Assembly: GCF_024868665.1 (NCBI RefSeq)
Contig: NW_026634127.1
Coordinates: 1 to 64,000 of the forward strand
Source: Triplophysa rosa
Lineage: Eukaryota; Chordata; Actinopteri; Cypriniformes; Nemacheilidae
DNA: 64,000 nt
Reading direction: 5' to 3'
Shown here one piece after another: positions 40,641 through 52,965 of this stretch. Both the position numbers and the translations under genes were made by a program. Numbering within the stretch: position 1 is the stretch's first letter; each line of letters opens with the position of its first letter. Below the pieces are notes generated by a model that did no database searches, was not told where the DNA came from, and saw nothing but the letters and a program-made list of their open reading frames with translations.

Positions 40641-41835
40641 AAAATCCAGACGACCATCCTAAGGAATTTGCAGAAATGAAAGCTAATCTAATAACAGCAA
40701 TCTCCCTGTGAGCACGCCAATATAAACCACAAGCTAAGAACTCCTTTTTAAGTTAGGAGAACATTTAAAGATCTTTTAGTAGTGTTATAATTACAGTTGG
40801 GTATCGTTTGAATCTTATCGATTCCATGTATCGGTTTTGATTCTTATTCATTCTAATGAATTCATTTCCATTCCACAGTTGAAGTAAAACATTTATATAT
40901 CAGCCTGTATGGTCATTTAGCCTGCTTATTGACTGGTTTACAAAATATATATATATGCATAAGCACTGTTTTGTGTACATATACTGTATACATAGCAAGC
41001 ATGTTTTGTCTGATTCATTACAATCTGTATTAGAAGAGTTGAACTACATCATGGTTAAACTGTAGTTACTATAATGAAACTCTGGTCAATTTGTGGTTCC
41101 TGTGCTTTATCACAAGTTAACACATGCACATTTCTGAAAATATGCACATAGGAATTGATGAGAGGAACGGATTTCAAGGAATTAATTTCACGTATCTGAT
41201 TCCTAACCTCTCGATTCTGAATTGGAATTGTTTTTCCCAACCCAACACTCCTGGGTGTTAAAAAATCCTGGGTTCTTTTTTCTATTTTTTGTGGGTTATT
41301 TTGTCAGTCTTGGGTAGTTTTGGGGTAGTTCTTTGTAATCCAACCGTTGGGTTATTTTCTGGGTCACTTTCACTTAGGGTTGAATTAATGCACCCCCTTT
41401 CCCATTGGGCCGAATTAACCCAGCTCCTTCGGTCAAATCAATTAATTTTCATTGCCTGGCCATTTCTCCTGCATAATGTTCAAAATATTACAGTTATTGT
41501 CACAAACTACATCACAAAATACGTCAAATTCTAAGGTAAATTACTAAGTAATATTCACAAAAGTTGTATGCGGAAAGTCTGCTGGCATTAAGAATAGTTG
41601 GTCTGTGCTTTCCTAACATTTACCTTAAGAAATATCAGCATATCCACGTTTACCAAGTTTGCAGAAAAAACAGTGGCCCCTATTTTTCAAAACATGTACT
41701 GCGATGCCTCAAGCGACTTGAATCATCACATATTATAATGGATGTTCAAAGGGCTCACTGTGAATCGTTACATCCCTACTGTGACATGCAATCTTTTTCA
41801 CTAAATGGTTTGAATATGTCAGTTATATGAATTCA

Positions 41836-41900
41836 ATTATATCTGGCCTTCAAAGTCACAAGATCTTAATCCAACTGAACACCTGTGGGAGATTTAAGAC
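41836..41900 (+). pseudogene. Tiny Tc1-like transposase remnant
   Basis: One frame reads WPSKSQDLNPTEHLWEI followed by a stop. This closely matches the SPDLNPIEHLW box around the last catalytic residue of Tc1-like transposases. No other part of the element is recognisable nearby. Confidence 0.55.
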
Positions 41901-42417
41901 TACTGTTGTCTAACAGGTTATTCATCATTTTCAATTTACCAAATTAAACTTACCTGGTGGCATTTTCTGCCCCATGACAAAGACATTTTACGTTTGTGTT
42001 TCCTTTCATTTGTCACATGTTTGTATGTCTAACTGATAATCAGACTTTAATGAACTCTTAGTGCTGTTTTTTTACCAACAGACGCTGCATTTTATTCTTT
42101 AAACTGTATTCATTTACTTACATTTGTTTTCTATGTTTTCAAAATGTATTTAATTTCACAAGATTTCAAACAGCTTTACCCTGCGGCAGAGAGAAAACTG
42201 TTGAAAAGTTGGGGTACACAAGTGAGGGAAATAAGTATTTGATCCCCTACCAACCAGCGAGAATTCTGGCTCCACAGATTGGTTATGTGCCTATATAGTA
42301 TGGACCCGCAGATTAGTCCTGTCACTTTAAGAAAGTACTCCTAAGTCAGCTTGTTATGTATATAAAAGATGCCTGCCAACAGAATCTGTATCTTCCATTT
42401 CAACCTCTCCACCACCA

Positions 42418-43176
42418 TGCTCAAGACCAAACAGGTTTTAAAGGATGTCAGCGACAAGATTGGAGACCTGCACAAACCTTGAATAGGCTACAGACAGAAG
42501 CTTGGTGAGGACACAACTGTTGGTGCCATTATTTGGAAATAGAAGAAATACAAAATAACTATCAATTGCCCTTGTTCTGGAGCTCCCTGCAAGATTTCTC
42601 GAATGGAGTAAAGATGATCATGAGAAAAGTTAAAGGTCAGCCAAGAACTACACGGAAGAAGCGTGTTCATGATTTTAAGACAGTTGGGACCACAGTTAGC
42701 AAGCAAACCATTGGTAACACGCTAAGCCACAATAGATTGAAATCCTGAAGCACCCGCAAGGTCCTCCTGCACAAGAAGGCCCGCCTGGCTCATCTGAAGT
42801 TTGACAATGAACATCAACATGATTCAGAAAAGGCTTTGGAGAAAGTGCTGTGAGACCAAATTGACTCCTGTGTTTGGGGGGAGAGAAATGCTGACTATGA
42901 CCCCAAGAACACCATCCCTACAGAGAAGCACAGTGTTGGAAACATTATGCTTTAGGGCTTTTTATCTCTGCTACGGGTACAGGATGACTTCACCGCATTG
43001 AGGGACTGAGGGACGGGCCAGTGTACCATAAAATCTTGGACGAGAACCTCCTCCCCTTAACTAGATCACTGAAGATGGGTCGTGGATGTGCCTTTAACAT
43101 GACAAAGATCCAACACATATTGCCAAGACAACCAAAGAGTGGCTTAAGGAGAAGCACATTAAATGTCCTAGCCAGT
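42418..43176 (+). pseudogene. Decayed Tc1-like transposase
   Basis: Recognisable pieces in changing frames include VKGQPRTTRKKRVHDFKTVG, VSKQTIGNTLSHNRLKS, KARLAHLKF and [19 protein letters not shown]. Stops and frameshifts are frequent, and the catalytic region is only partly recognisable. The hAT insertion at 43185 splits it from the 3' remainder at about 44547-44760. Confidence 0.75.
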
Positions 43177-43184
43177 CTCTAGAC

Positions 43185-44538
43185 CAGGGGTGTCAAACTT
43201 GTAACTGTAAGACTATATAAATGTATCCACTCTTTTATCACACTGCATAATTACATCTGCATTTAATTACTCCTTTTGGTAATAACTCAATTAATACCTA
43301 GTTTTGACAGTAAAAGACCAGTAAAATAAAGTGTATTCAAGTGTACAACTATTGTACAGTTTATTAAAAAAAATAAATGATATGTTTCTGTATAAACACA
43401 TAGTCGGTCTGCATAACTTGCTCACATATATTCAGCATACACTGCTTTAAAAATGTACCTTCTGAAAAACACTTGGTAACTCGGGCGATTTCTTCAGCCA
43501 CAATAAAGCTGGCTTTCACGGCTGCATCACTTTTTGCAGAAGCATTTGCAAACAAATTCTGCCAAAAACGTAAGTTTTTTTCAAGTCTTGTACCTTTTGT
43601 TGCTTTTCTAGGTGGCTAAGGTTACTTTGCTCCGTGTTTGGTTTCGAAGTGCCGACGTAAATTGTACTGTATTCTTTGAGCACAGCCACCCCTGTTGAAA
43701 AAAACAGTATATGCTGGGTTAGGTATGTTTTGATGCTGGTTGGACCATCTTAAACCAGCTATGGACCAGCACATAAAGACACACCTAACCGCTTGTTTCC
43801 ATTAGAACATATTTGCCCTCAAAGCCTCCCCTCGCATCAATTTTTCTTTGTTTGACACAATGTGTCTAATTAATTTATATCATATCACTCACTTATTACA
43901 CCGCTCGTTGGAATGCTTGATTCTGATTGGCCAGTCGCGACATTTGCAGGTTCGTTATTCCCAGATAACCTCTCAAAACTAATAACACAGGGTAAACCGA
44001 CGCAACAAATCATTTTGACAGGTTTTTTTGACAAATTAAATATAAAATGTCTTTTAAAAAACATATATGACTATATTTACAAATTATTAAACCAAATTGA
44101 ATGTTCGTGACATTTGAACTTGTTTCTTACCTTAAAACCGAAAGTAAACAGCTTTCCTGTTAGGTCTGCATCAGTAAAAATGAGCTAATAAAATATTTCA
44201 AATTCACATTTCATGTCAAGTTTCTTTCTCATGTGGCAAGTATCCCGCGTAATAAGCGGATAATGTACAAGCAGCGCTGGTTATCGCGAAATAAGCCCCT
44301 CCAGTGTGAAACAAGAAACAACCTGACGCACTGGAGGGGCTTATTTCTGCGATATATACGGACACTGCCACCTACTGGCTAGATGTCGTCATCGCGCAGG
44401 TAATAAAGTTGAGTTGCATTTTCAGGTCGTGGACATAAAATGTATAATAACACTACAATAATTTGTAAGCTCTCGCGGGCCACATAAAATGAGGGGGCGG
44501 CCGGATTTGGCCCGCGGGCCTTGTATTTGACACATGTG
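43185..44538. mobile_element. Non-autonomous hAT element with CTCTAGAC duplication
   Basis: CTCTAGAC flanks both sides (43177-43184 and 44539-44546), an 8-bp target duplication typical of hAT. Ends are CAGGGGTGTCAAACTTG and, in reverse complement, CACATGTGTCAAATAC. A minus-strand fragment (43555-43364) containing ANASAKSDAAVKASFIVAEE and FSEGTFLKQCML resembles the transposase of Charlie/GTF2IRD2-type hATs. The rest is non-coding. Confidence 0.85.
44281..44354. repeat. Small foldback within the hAT element
   Basis: TTATCGCGAAATAAGCCCCT at 44281 and its inverted partner ending TTATTTCTGCGATA at 44354 can pair over about 26 bases, with a loop of about 22. Confidence 0.7.
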
Positions 44539-46912
44539 CTCTAGACCCTAGTCCTATAGAACATCTGTGAAGGAGGTGAAAACGACAGCCAAGAACCCTT
44601 AAAGATTGACAGAGGAGTGGACTAAATGTATCCTGACACATGTGCAAACCTGGCGACCAACTATCAGAAATGTCTGACCTCTGTGCTTGCCAACAAGAGT
44701 TTCTCCACCAAGTACAAAGTTATGTTTTGCTCAGGGATCAAATACTTATTTCACTGACTGAAATGCAAATCAATTTATAACATTTATATAAAAAATTTAC
44801 CCCCTGATTTTTTATATTCTGTCTCTATCAGTTAAAATAAACCTACCACAAACATTATAGACCCTTCATTTCTTTGTAAGCAGGCAAACTTACAAAATCA
44901 GCAGGGGATCAAATGATTATTTCTCTCACCGTAAGTGAGAGGATTCTTAAGCATGTCCAGCGTGCGGGGAAACATTTGTACTGTGTGTCATGACAGCAGG
45001 TAAGCTATTTCTTATAATGTAATGTTATGTCATCATTTTCTTTTGCATTACTACTTCAGAAATATGAATTGTTATATACAGCAAACTATTTCAATGTTAA
45101 TGCAACACAATAGGCATTATGCACAAATGGTTAAAGAGGAGACAGCTTTGAGGGTTGTGCTAACTCTGCTACCTCTGCTCTGCTAGATCTCGTCCCACAT
45201 TTACTGCCATAGCAGGGAAATATATACTAAGGGAGTCAGATGAGATCTGTTTGGGTAATGACATTCTTACAAATATCTGCCATTGTGTTCAATAAAACAA
45301 AGACATTTATACAGGTTTGGAATAACCTGAAGGTGAGAAAATGATGACAGAATATTCTATCCCTTTAAAAGCAAAAGATCTACTAGATTTTTCAGCTTTT
45401 TATCAAAGGAATTGTGCATCAGACTAATCGATGATCAAAACACTTGTCAGTTGCAGCCCTTATGTTCAGTATTTACTTTACTTTATTGTTTATTTTTACA
45501 GGGACAATGCACAATTAAAAGAAATTGCACCAGAGTTAGCTAATAGCTAATTTACATGTGCTGTCTCTGGGCAGGTAAACAAATAAAATAACATACAATA
45601 TTACATAAACACCACATAGAACATCACAACACATATATATCCAGAAATGTAAAATGAATAAAAACAGTATATAAAAAAACACGGGACTAACAACACAGTC
45701 ATTAGTGGTTGCAAATTTGTTCTGATAGTAGCCAGTGCTTAAGATTCATTTTAAAAACTGTGTATCTGTCAATGCTTCGGATGTTTGTAGGTAAGGAATT
45801 CCATAACCTCACTAATCTAACCGAAAACGCTGTTTGACCAAAGGCGGTTTTTCTATACTGCGGTACTAAATCTCCCCTAGCAGATGCTCTTGTCCTACCG
45901 CCAATGCCATTATGGGCCTGGCATCCCCTAAGAGGAGGGGGAGCAAGATTATAGATAATTTTGTACATCAAGCATACATCACTGTAAAATACAAAACTTT
46001 AAAAAATTTAACTTTGATATGATAATGATAATCCCTTGGTTTTAGTCTAGCACTTTCAGAATTTGTTTATAAAGAGAGTACACAGGCTGTGGTCCTGCCT
46101 GTGACTAGGTTGTTATACAATATGACAAATGAAAGAGAATCAAAGTATGTACAAAAAGTAGTGCAGCTGATTGAGACAGTTGGTGCCTGATGTTTTTAAA
46201 ATTATTTAGATTAAACTGAACATTATTTATAACCCTTCTTACTTGTTTTTTAAAAGACAGGTGTTGGTCAATTATTATTCCTAAATATTTAACATGTGTC
46301 ACACACTTGATTGCTTCACCGTTGAATATGATGTCTGGATTCACAGAGTTGTGTTTTCGTGCAGTAAAATACATGCAAACTGTCTTGCTTACATTAAGAG
46401 ACAAACAAGACTTATTTAACCAATTCAAGACTTCGACCATTGCAGATTAGGGCTGCAACAAACGATTATTTTGGTAGTCGATTAATCTAACGATTATTAG
46501 ACCGATTAATCGACTAATCGTCTATTATTTCAATGACTAATCGGTAAGTTTTTAATGATTATTCAGCTTTTGCAACTAGTTAAAACATTGAGTTATACAT
46601 AAATTACGTAATGAATAAAATCCATACAATTCAGCTTTTGAAATTTGTTTTAATGAACTTGAACCAACTGGTTACTCTCTTTAAGTTTGCTGATTCTGTC
46701 CAACTCGAATCACACAAATACTCTCTACAAACTTTTAAATACAAATAACAATAAATAAATAAATCAGGTACATTACAGACCAATTTTTTTTTTAAATGTA
46801 AACAAATCTCTTGACAGAAGCATTAAGCAGCATTTCTATGACAACAGTTCAGTTTAATGAAAAAGAGCAAGTAACATAAGAAAAAAAAGCACTGTCTTTT
46901 TTGGATTGTCAA

Positions 46913-48360
46913 TTAAGTTGCCGAGTTAAAGTGGAGAAAGGTCAGCATGTCAACGTGTTCACTTGACAAGCTTGCTCTTTTTTGTGAGCAAATGTTTCCT
47001 GCAGCAGAGAAGATCCGTTCAGCTGGAGTGGATGTGGCAGGAATGCATAGAAAAGATCTTGCAAGCTTTGACATGCTAGGAAAACGTCCCTCATTTTCCT
47101 TCCACCATCCTAGAGGATCTTCTTGTTTGGGTATTTGTGATTCTGAGAAGTACATTTGTACTTCCTTTCTCACCATCTGAATCTTTTGGTCCTCATGCGA
47201 CTCCTCTTCTTCACTGAGGCTGTCCGTGTCAGACTGGAGAAGGTTTTCTAGCACTGACTCTCCCTCTCTCCTTGGAACAATGACACCCTGATGCTGCCCT
47301 TCTACTGTAGGTTTCCAGGACTCTTTTTCGGATCTCATTGCAAGGACTTCGACGGTGCTTTGAACCTCTCTTGTCTGTTCAGCAGGCATAAACTTGAGCT
47401 TTCGAAATCTTGGATCTAGGGCTGCAGACAGAAGAACTTTGTTGTCTTTCTCTTTGAAGAAAGTGCCGAAACTCCCCCACCTCTCTGTTAACTCTTTAGA
47501 AGCGTTGGTTAAAAAGGCTTTTCCAGGTGCCGTTTCAAATCTAAGGGACTGCTGCACAGACCTCTGTAGCCCTTTTGCAAGTTGAGGAAGGCATGATAGT
47601 GTTGCATACTCTTGTCCACTAAGAAACTCAGTGGCACATTGAAAAGGCTGCAGGCCCTGGGTCAGCTCTTCAAGCAGTGACCACTGATCAGGCTTCAAAT
47701 CAAAGTAATGTTTGCCCCTTGGTGTCACTTCAGGATCAAAAAGTGTGGCCGTAATGGGCCAGCGCTGCTCCAGCAGCCTCTCCACCATGAAATAGGTGCT
47801 ATTCCATCGGGTACTAAAGTCTTGTATGAGCTTATGCTCTGGTGTGTTCATCTGGTGCTGCTTTTCTTTCAGCTTAGTATTGGCCAGCTCACTACTTTTA
47901 AAATGTTCCACCAGAGTCCTTGCAGCTCACAACGCTTTGCTGATGCTGGTGTCTTTCAGAGAACTGTTGACAATAAGTTGAAGTGTATGTCCAGCACAGC
48001 GGACAGAGACCCAATTATGTTTCTCTGCCAGCAATTTCATTGCAGCCACAATATTTGATCCATTATCATGAACGACTGCTTTGATGTTGTCAACGGAAAT
48101 GTTGAATTTTGCGACAACCTCTTCCAGCCATGTTGCTATATTGGCACCAGTATGTCGTTCATCAAGAGGCATTGTTGCCAGTGTGAGAGTCTTCATTTTC
48201 CAGTCCTCAGTGATAAAGTGACATGTGACACCAAGGTATGCTTCTGTTGCAAGGCTAGTCCAAATGTCAGCTGTCAGTGCAATGAAACTTCTTCCTTCCT
48301 GAAAAGTTTCCTTAACCTTTCAAAAGATATCAGACGATTTAAGTTGAAATTTTTTTTTTA
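46913..48360 (-). pseudogene. hAT transposase core and dimerisation domain (ZBED-like)
   Basis: The frame 47911-46913 (332 residues) ends with SFLCIPATSTPAERIFSAAG and ICSQKRASLSSEHVDML, the classic hAT C-terminal dimerisation domain, and starts with DFSTRWNSTYFMVERLLEQR. Upstream frames (48196-47927 and about 48360-48200) contain VHDNGSNIVAAMKLL and CAGHTLQLIVNSSL, parts of the RNase H-like catalytic core. A frame break separates 48196-47927 from 47911. Further N-terminal sequence is in 49036-48749 and the BED finger at about 49620-49470. The original gene may have been spliced. Confidence 0.8.
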
Positions 48361-48441
48361 AGATTCTTAATTTTAACTCTCTTAATGGTTAATCTGTTGT
48401 TCAGTCATCTTTACTGTGTGTTTAGTTTAAAAACTAGATTG

Positions 48442-48716
48442 GGTAACACTTAACAGGGTTTCATTTGTTAACATTAGTTATTGTATTAATTAACATGAAC
48501 TAACTGTGAGCAGTACATTTGTAACAGTATTTATTCATTTTTGTTAACAAATAAAAATACAGTTCATTGTTTGCTCATGTTAGATCACAATGTTTAAATT
48601 GTTAACAAATGTATTAGTAAATGTTGAAATTAACCTTAACAAAGATTAATAAATACTGCAGAATACAATTAATTATTCGTTCATGTTAACTAATGAAACG
48701 TATTGTAAAGTGTTAA
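48442..48716. repeat. MITE with TAACACTTTAC-like ends, nested in the hAT element
   Basis: Starts GGTAACACTTAACAGGG and ends GTATTGTAAAGTGTTAAC, imperfect inverted ends. The interior has the TTAACATTAGTTA and TAACATGAACTAACT words of a very common zebrafish/carp MITE. Confidence 0.75.
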
Positions 48717-48748
48717 CATAGATTGTTCCCAAACATGTATTTGCAATT

Positions 48749-49036
48749 CTACATTAGGTGTATGTTTACCTTTTGACAGGTTTTTTCATATTTTTGTTCC
48801 ATTAAGCTTGTAATGTATGTTCTTGATGGGAGGATATATCCAGGGTGGAATGCAGAAACCATTTCCCGAAAGCCTGCGCCATCAACCATGGAGAGAGGTC
48901 TCATGTCTTTAACCATCATGTTCAGAATTGACTCTGTAAGAGCAGCGGCTTGCTGAGGAGTACAAGAATTCCTCCTCAAAAGAAAGTCATCAATAGGCCC
49001 ACTGCTTTTCTTAGAACTGAAACGAAAAAGATACAT
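48749..49036 (-). pseudogene. hAT transposase N-terminal portion
   Basis: The 95-residue frame contains SSGPIDDFLLRRNSCTPQQA and MRPLSMVDGAGFREMVSAFH, typical of the region after the BED finger in ZBED1-type hAT transposases. It precedes the core frames and follows the BED segment in coding order. Confidence 0.75.
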
Positions 49037-49469
49037 TTACTTCAGGACACATAGAATGGTAAAATATTTATTTGCAAACAATTATTAGAAAAATAAAATT
49101 ATTTAAAAATAATAATTTTACACTACAAATGAAATGACAAGAAGAGAAATTCAGATATTATATAATTCTTCCTAATATCTCCTTTTTTAAGTTGTCATTA
49201 ATATGGAACAAAATAAAGGACTCCTATCACTTAACGTCCCTCTCTTATAATCATTTTCCTCTCATGTAATACCTAATAGTGTTATAATAATAAAAACAGG
49301 CTTGACTCCTAAGCTCGATCAAAGCTTTATACTTTGCAAAACAAATAATAACATTACTGTAATTATATGATTATTGTTGTTATTATCATTACTATTATTA
49401 TTGCATTCTCTCATAAAAAGATTTACAGCTAAGTTAGTTAGTTAGCTCTAGATGGAGAACACTCACCTC

Positions 49470-49622
49470 TCTCCTGCTCCGGGATGTTTCCTTTTTAAAT
49501 GCTCCAGCATGCAGGTTGTGCTGCCGTGACAGGCAAGTTCCGCCTTGCATGCATTGCACACAACCGCATTTTTTGTTTTCAATTTGGTAAAGCTTTCCCA
49601 CACTTTACTTGTTCGTTATTCG
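49470..49622 (-). pseudogene. BED zinc finger of the hAT transposase
   Basis: The minus strand encodes [20 protein letters not shown] followed by HLKRKHPG, matching the C-x2-C ... H-x4-H pattern of a BED finger, the DNA-binding domain of hAT transposases. A GT follows near 49467 (GGAGAGAGGTGAGTG on the minus strand), consistent with a splice donor. Confidence 0.75.
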
Positions 49623-50799
49623 TTTGTACTCCGCCATAATTCTCGCTGTGTGTCCTTCTACTGCGATAGCATTCGGGAAGGCTGCATTACACTCTAGCGC
49701 TACAGTGCCGTAGCGGTCAAATTGTGATATTGCAGGCCCTTAAATTAAGTCACGTAATCAAACGACTACTCGACAACAAGAATATTTGTCGACAATGTCG
49801 ACTAATCGTTTCAGCCCTATTGCAGATGTCAGTTTGCTTGCAACAAGTTCTTTAGTTCTTCCATGGACAAAAAGCACAGTATCATCTGCATACATTAGAA
49901 CGTTAACACATGGACATACTTGAGGGAGATCATTAATATAAATACTAAATAAAATGGGTCCTAAAATAGACCCTTGAGGGACCCCTATAGGACAGCTATC
50001 AAAAGAAGAACACTTATCGACCACTTTTATGCATTGTTTCCTCTTAGTCAGATATGATTTCATCCAGGTCAGGGCAGTAGCAGATAAATTAAAATTCTGA
50101 AGTTTAGAATTAAACAGTTATGATTAACAGTGTCAAATGCATTTACAAGATCTAAAAACACAGCACCAACAACACCACCTTTGTCAAGTTGACTAATTTG
50201 TTCGACAAAAAAAACAATTAGCCGTTTCTGTAGAATGGTTCTTTCGAAACCCACATTGCATTGAATGTAAATTTACTTCACTTTCATTTAAATGAGAAAC
50301 TAATTGGTCACAAACTACCCTTTCTGCAATTTTTGATGCTATTGGAAGGATACTTATGAGTCTATAATTTGATAGGAGAGTCTTATCACCTGCTTTAAAG
50401 ATAGGTATCACTACTGCCGCCTTCCAGCAAGATGGAAAATAGGAGTTTGTTATTGACAGATTTATCAGATGTGTTAGAGGTTTGCAGAGAGATGATTTAT
50501 ACGTTTTAAAAAATTGTGCATCGATATCATAAACATCTTTAGACCTAGAGCCTTTTAAATTATCAAATATTTTCATTACAGTAGATTCAGAAACATTTTC
50601 AATTGTGAAGACAGGAGTTTCATTGTTTATAGGTTCTAGTACTCCTGATCTAGCACCAAATTTCATGGCCAGACACTGCACATTTTAAGTAGCGGGTGTT
50701 CTGTATGCTACGAGAGTTTGTATCATGGGTTGTGTAGATCAGTTTGAATATGGTTACACCCCAGCATATAGTCTTTAGAAAAATGTTCTGGGGATGGAC

Positions 50800-50944
50800 G
50801 GGTGAAAGGAAGCAGGAATGAAGGAATGGATAGACAGATGGATGGATGTACGGGATTAACTGATGAATGATGGACAGATGGATGGATGAGAGAGACTGGT
50901 GATGAGGTAGACAGATAGATGGATTGATGGATGACAGACTGGAT
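50800..50944. repeat. GGAT/GACA minisatellite, left block
   Basis: Tetranucleotide-like words (GGATGGAT, GACAGATG, GATGAATGA) form a degenerate array. It is the left half of the array continuing at 52426, split by a hAT insertion whose 8-bp duplication lies within the repeat. Confidence 0.75.
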
Positions 50945-52425
50945 TAGGGCTGCTTATTTATTATTATTAGAAGACACTTATTCGAAAACAAATTTGTATT
51001 AGTCGATTGTCTGCATATCATTTAAAAAGTGTATACGCACCACATTAGTCGCTTTACATAGCCGTTCGCTCTAACCCTGACTGTTAACTTGGATAAATAA
51101 GTGCTATTGAGAGCATGTTTAAATGTCTATTTGTCCAAGGGTGTATGAGTAACATGGTGGCTAAAAATGAGGAATATGCAATCCTACGTTTGACAGATCT
51201 GTTGAGCAAATGCGCTGCATCCCTCCGCTTCTAACGGCAGCCGCTTCGGCTTCATTGTGTGCGGGACACAGAGCTCAGTTTTCCAGCGGTGTGGACGGAC
51301 AAACTTGGGTTCCTGCGACATTCCAAAAAGCTAAATATGGCTTAATTCATTAAGATTCAGCATACACCTTAATAAAGCGTATTATGTACAGAAAAGAGCC
51401 TGAACGTCAACAGAAAGGGCATCAATAAAGGATCACAGGACAACGTTTGAGTGCTTTGCATTCATGTTCAAGGCTTCTGCTTTTCTTAATATGCTTGCAT
51501 AATATGCTTTATTATATGGTGTGTATACAGAACATTTAGTGTTTTGGAATCAATGTCGCAGGAACATAAATTTGGCCATTTTGTTGGGACCGAAACCGGC
51601 TTTATAAAGAAGGGCATGATATGGCAGAGATGCGGAAATGAAGGCAAAACTGAGGCGAGTTAAGTTAATGGTCTATATAGTTGTAGTGTTTAGTTACTGC
51701 TTTATTTATTTATTTAATACAATGTATTGAATCTATTTATTTATTCCTATTTTTTGCGTTCTGACCTCAAGAGGTTTCTTTCGGTTTTAAAGCCGTCTGC
51801 TTGATTTTTTCCACTGTTATGTTTTCTTTTAAGTGCTTCAATTTTCTGTATTTTTATTTATTTGTTTATTTACCATTTATTTTATAAATTTTATAAGTTT
51901 AAAATATTGCTACAATTGAATTTTGTTTCTGAAGAAAATACTCACATTAGGCAATTTTTACAGTCTGATGCAGAGAAAAAATGTTTCGTTATGAGTCCGT
52001 AGGCCTTTTTATTTTTGCATTAATATTTTAGTTTGCTATTTTGGCTCGTTTGCCTAAAATTGATATTTACTCCATCTTTTTTTATTTTCACTAGTTCACT
52101 AGAGAAATATTATATTGAGACGTATAATCATAACTTGTGGCGGTGTCACAACGGATTGCATTATGTGTGCGCTTGATTTATATTTTAAAGGCTCATTATA
52201 ATGATTTTGTATAGCTCTGTAATTTAGAACAATGTTAGCAATGTTACATAAAATATGTTTTTCATACGTGAAGCTTAAACCATCATCTGATGTCCCCATT
52301 CCCCATGTATATTGAAATATTTCAATTAATATCATAAACGTGCCAATAGTCGACTAATGGCCTAAATGAACGACTGCTAGTCGACTAAAGCAATCTCTAG
52401 TCGAGGGCAGCCCTAGACTGGATAG
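50945..52425. mobile_element. Non-autonomous hAT element inside the minisatellite (GACTGGAT duplication)
   Basis: GACTGGAT flanks both sides (50937-50944 and 52426-52433). Ends are TAGGGCTGC and GCAGCCCTA, the same terminal motif as the autonomous copy at 46448-49819. Subterminal TCGACTAA-type repeats are present at the right end (about 52350-52400). There is no transposase frame. A relative in inverted orientation lies at 59865-61690. Confidence 0.9.
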
Positions 52426-52640
52426 AAGGGAGTGATGGACAGATGGATGAACAAAGATTGATGGATGAGGGGATGGAGGGACAGATGAGAGGGACTGGTG
52501 ATGAGGTGGACAGACAGATGGATAGATGAATGACAGACGGGATAGACAGATAGAAGGGAGTGATGGACAGACGGATGAACACAGATGGATGGAGTGACAG
52601 ATGAGAGGGACTGGATATGAGGTGGACAGACGGACAAGCC
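52426..52640. repeat. GGAT/GACA minisatellite, right block
   Basis: Continues the array of 50800-50944 with units such as GATAGACAGATAGAAGGGAG, TGATGGACAGACGGATGAAC and GAGAGGGACTGGTGATGAGG. The same longer units make up the array at 55545-56224. Confidence 0.8.
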
Positions 52641-52965
52641 ATGAACATTACCTTGCGTGCCACCCTTGCCAGTGCCAGAAACTGAATTATTTTAATCATC
52701 AAGTTTCATTCAGTTAGTCTCATGAAATTTATTGAAACTGTTAATAATAATCAGTTGCTGTTCTTAATAATAAATAATGAATTATTCATTGGTTTTAATA
52801 TACAAATAACGTACAACAAACTGTATGCATTTGCAATGTTGTCACCCCTTCCACCCCATCTCATTCTATCGTTCTTGTTTCCCAACTGTTTACGTTCACA
52901 AAACACACTACTTTTACAAGGATACTTTCTTATAAGGGAATTTTGACATAATTTTGTGTTTATAT

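Larger units (their letters stand above)
42216..44932 (+). mobile_element. Tc1-like transposon with TA target, interrupted by a hAT element
   Basis: Ends carry inverted GTGAGGGAAATAAGTATTTG-type sequence (42222 onward) and GGGGATCAAATGATTATTTC (about 44904-44923) inside flanking TA dinucleotides at 42215-42216 and 44932-44933. The internal sequence is a decayed transposase gene. The hAT element 43185-44538 is inserted near its 3' third. Confidence 0.8.
46448..49819 (-). mobile_element. Complete hAT transposon inserted in the LINE (TTGCAGAT duplication)
   Basis: TTGCAGAT occurs at 46440-46447 and 49820-49827, an exact 8-bp duplication. Terminal inverted repeats are TAGGGCTGCAAC and TAGGGCTGAAAC, with further TCGACTAATCG-type subterminal repeats at both ends. 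The element is 3372 bp and carries a multi-part transposase gene (BED finger, catalytic core, dimerisation domain). A MITE is nested at 48442-48716. Confidence 0.9.
45480..50690 (-). mobile_element. LINE (Jockey/CR1/Rex1-like), interrupted by a hAT element
   Basis: Minus-strand frames encode non-LTR reverse transcriptase pieces in order: 50681-50193 (FPSCWKAAVVIPIFKAGDK and ASKIAERVVCDQLVSHL), 50254-50069 (GAVFLDLVNAFDTVNH), 50063-49758 (GVPQGSILGPILFSIYI and the catalytic MYADDTVLF), then after the hAT insertion 46440-46105 (LSLNVSKTVCMYF and YLGIIIDQHLSF) and 45971-45702 (SVRLVRLWNSLPTNIRSI). Frameshifts separate the first frames. No endonuclease domain is seen, so the copy is 5'-truncated near 50690, the usual fate of LINE copies. 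The exact clade is not assigned. Confidence 0.8.
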
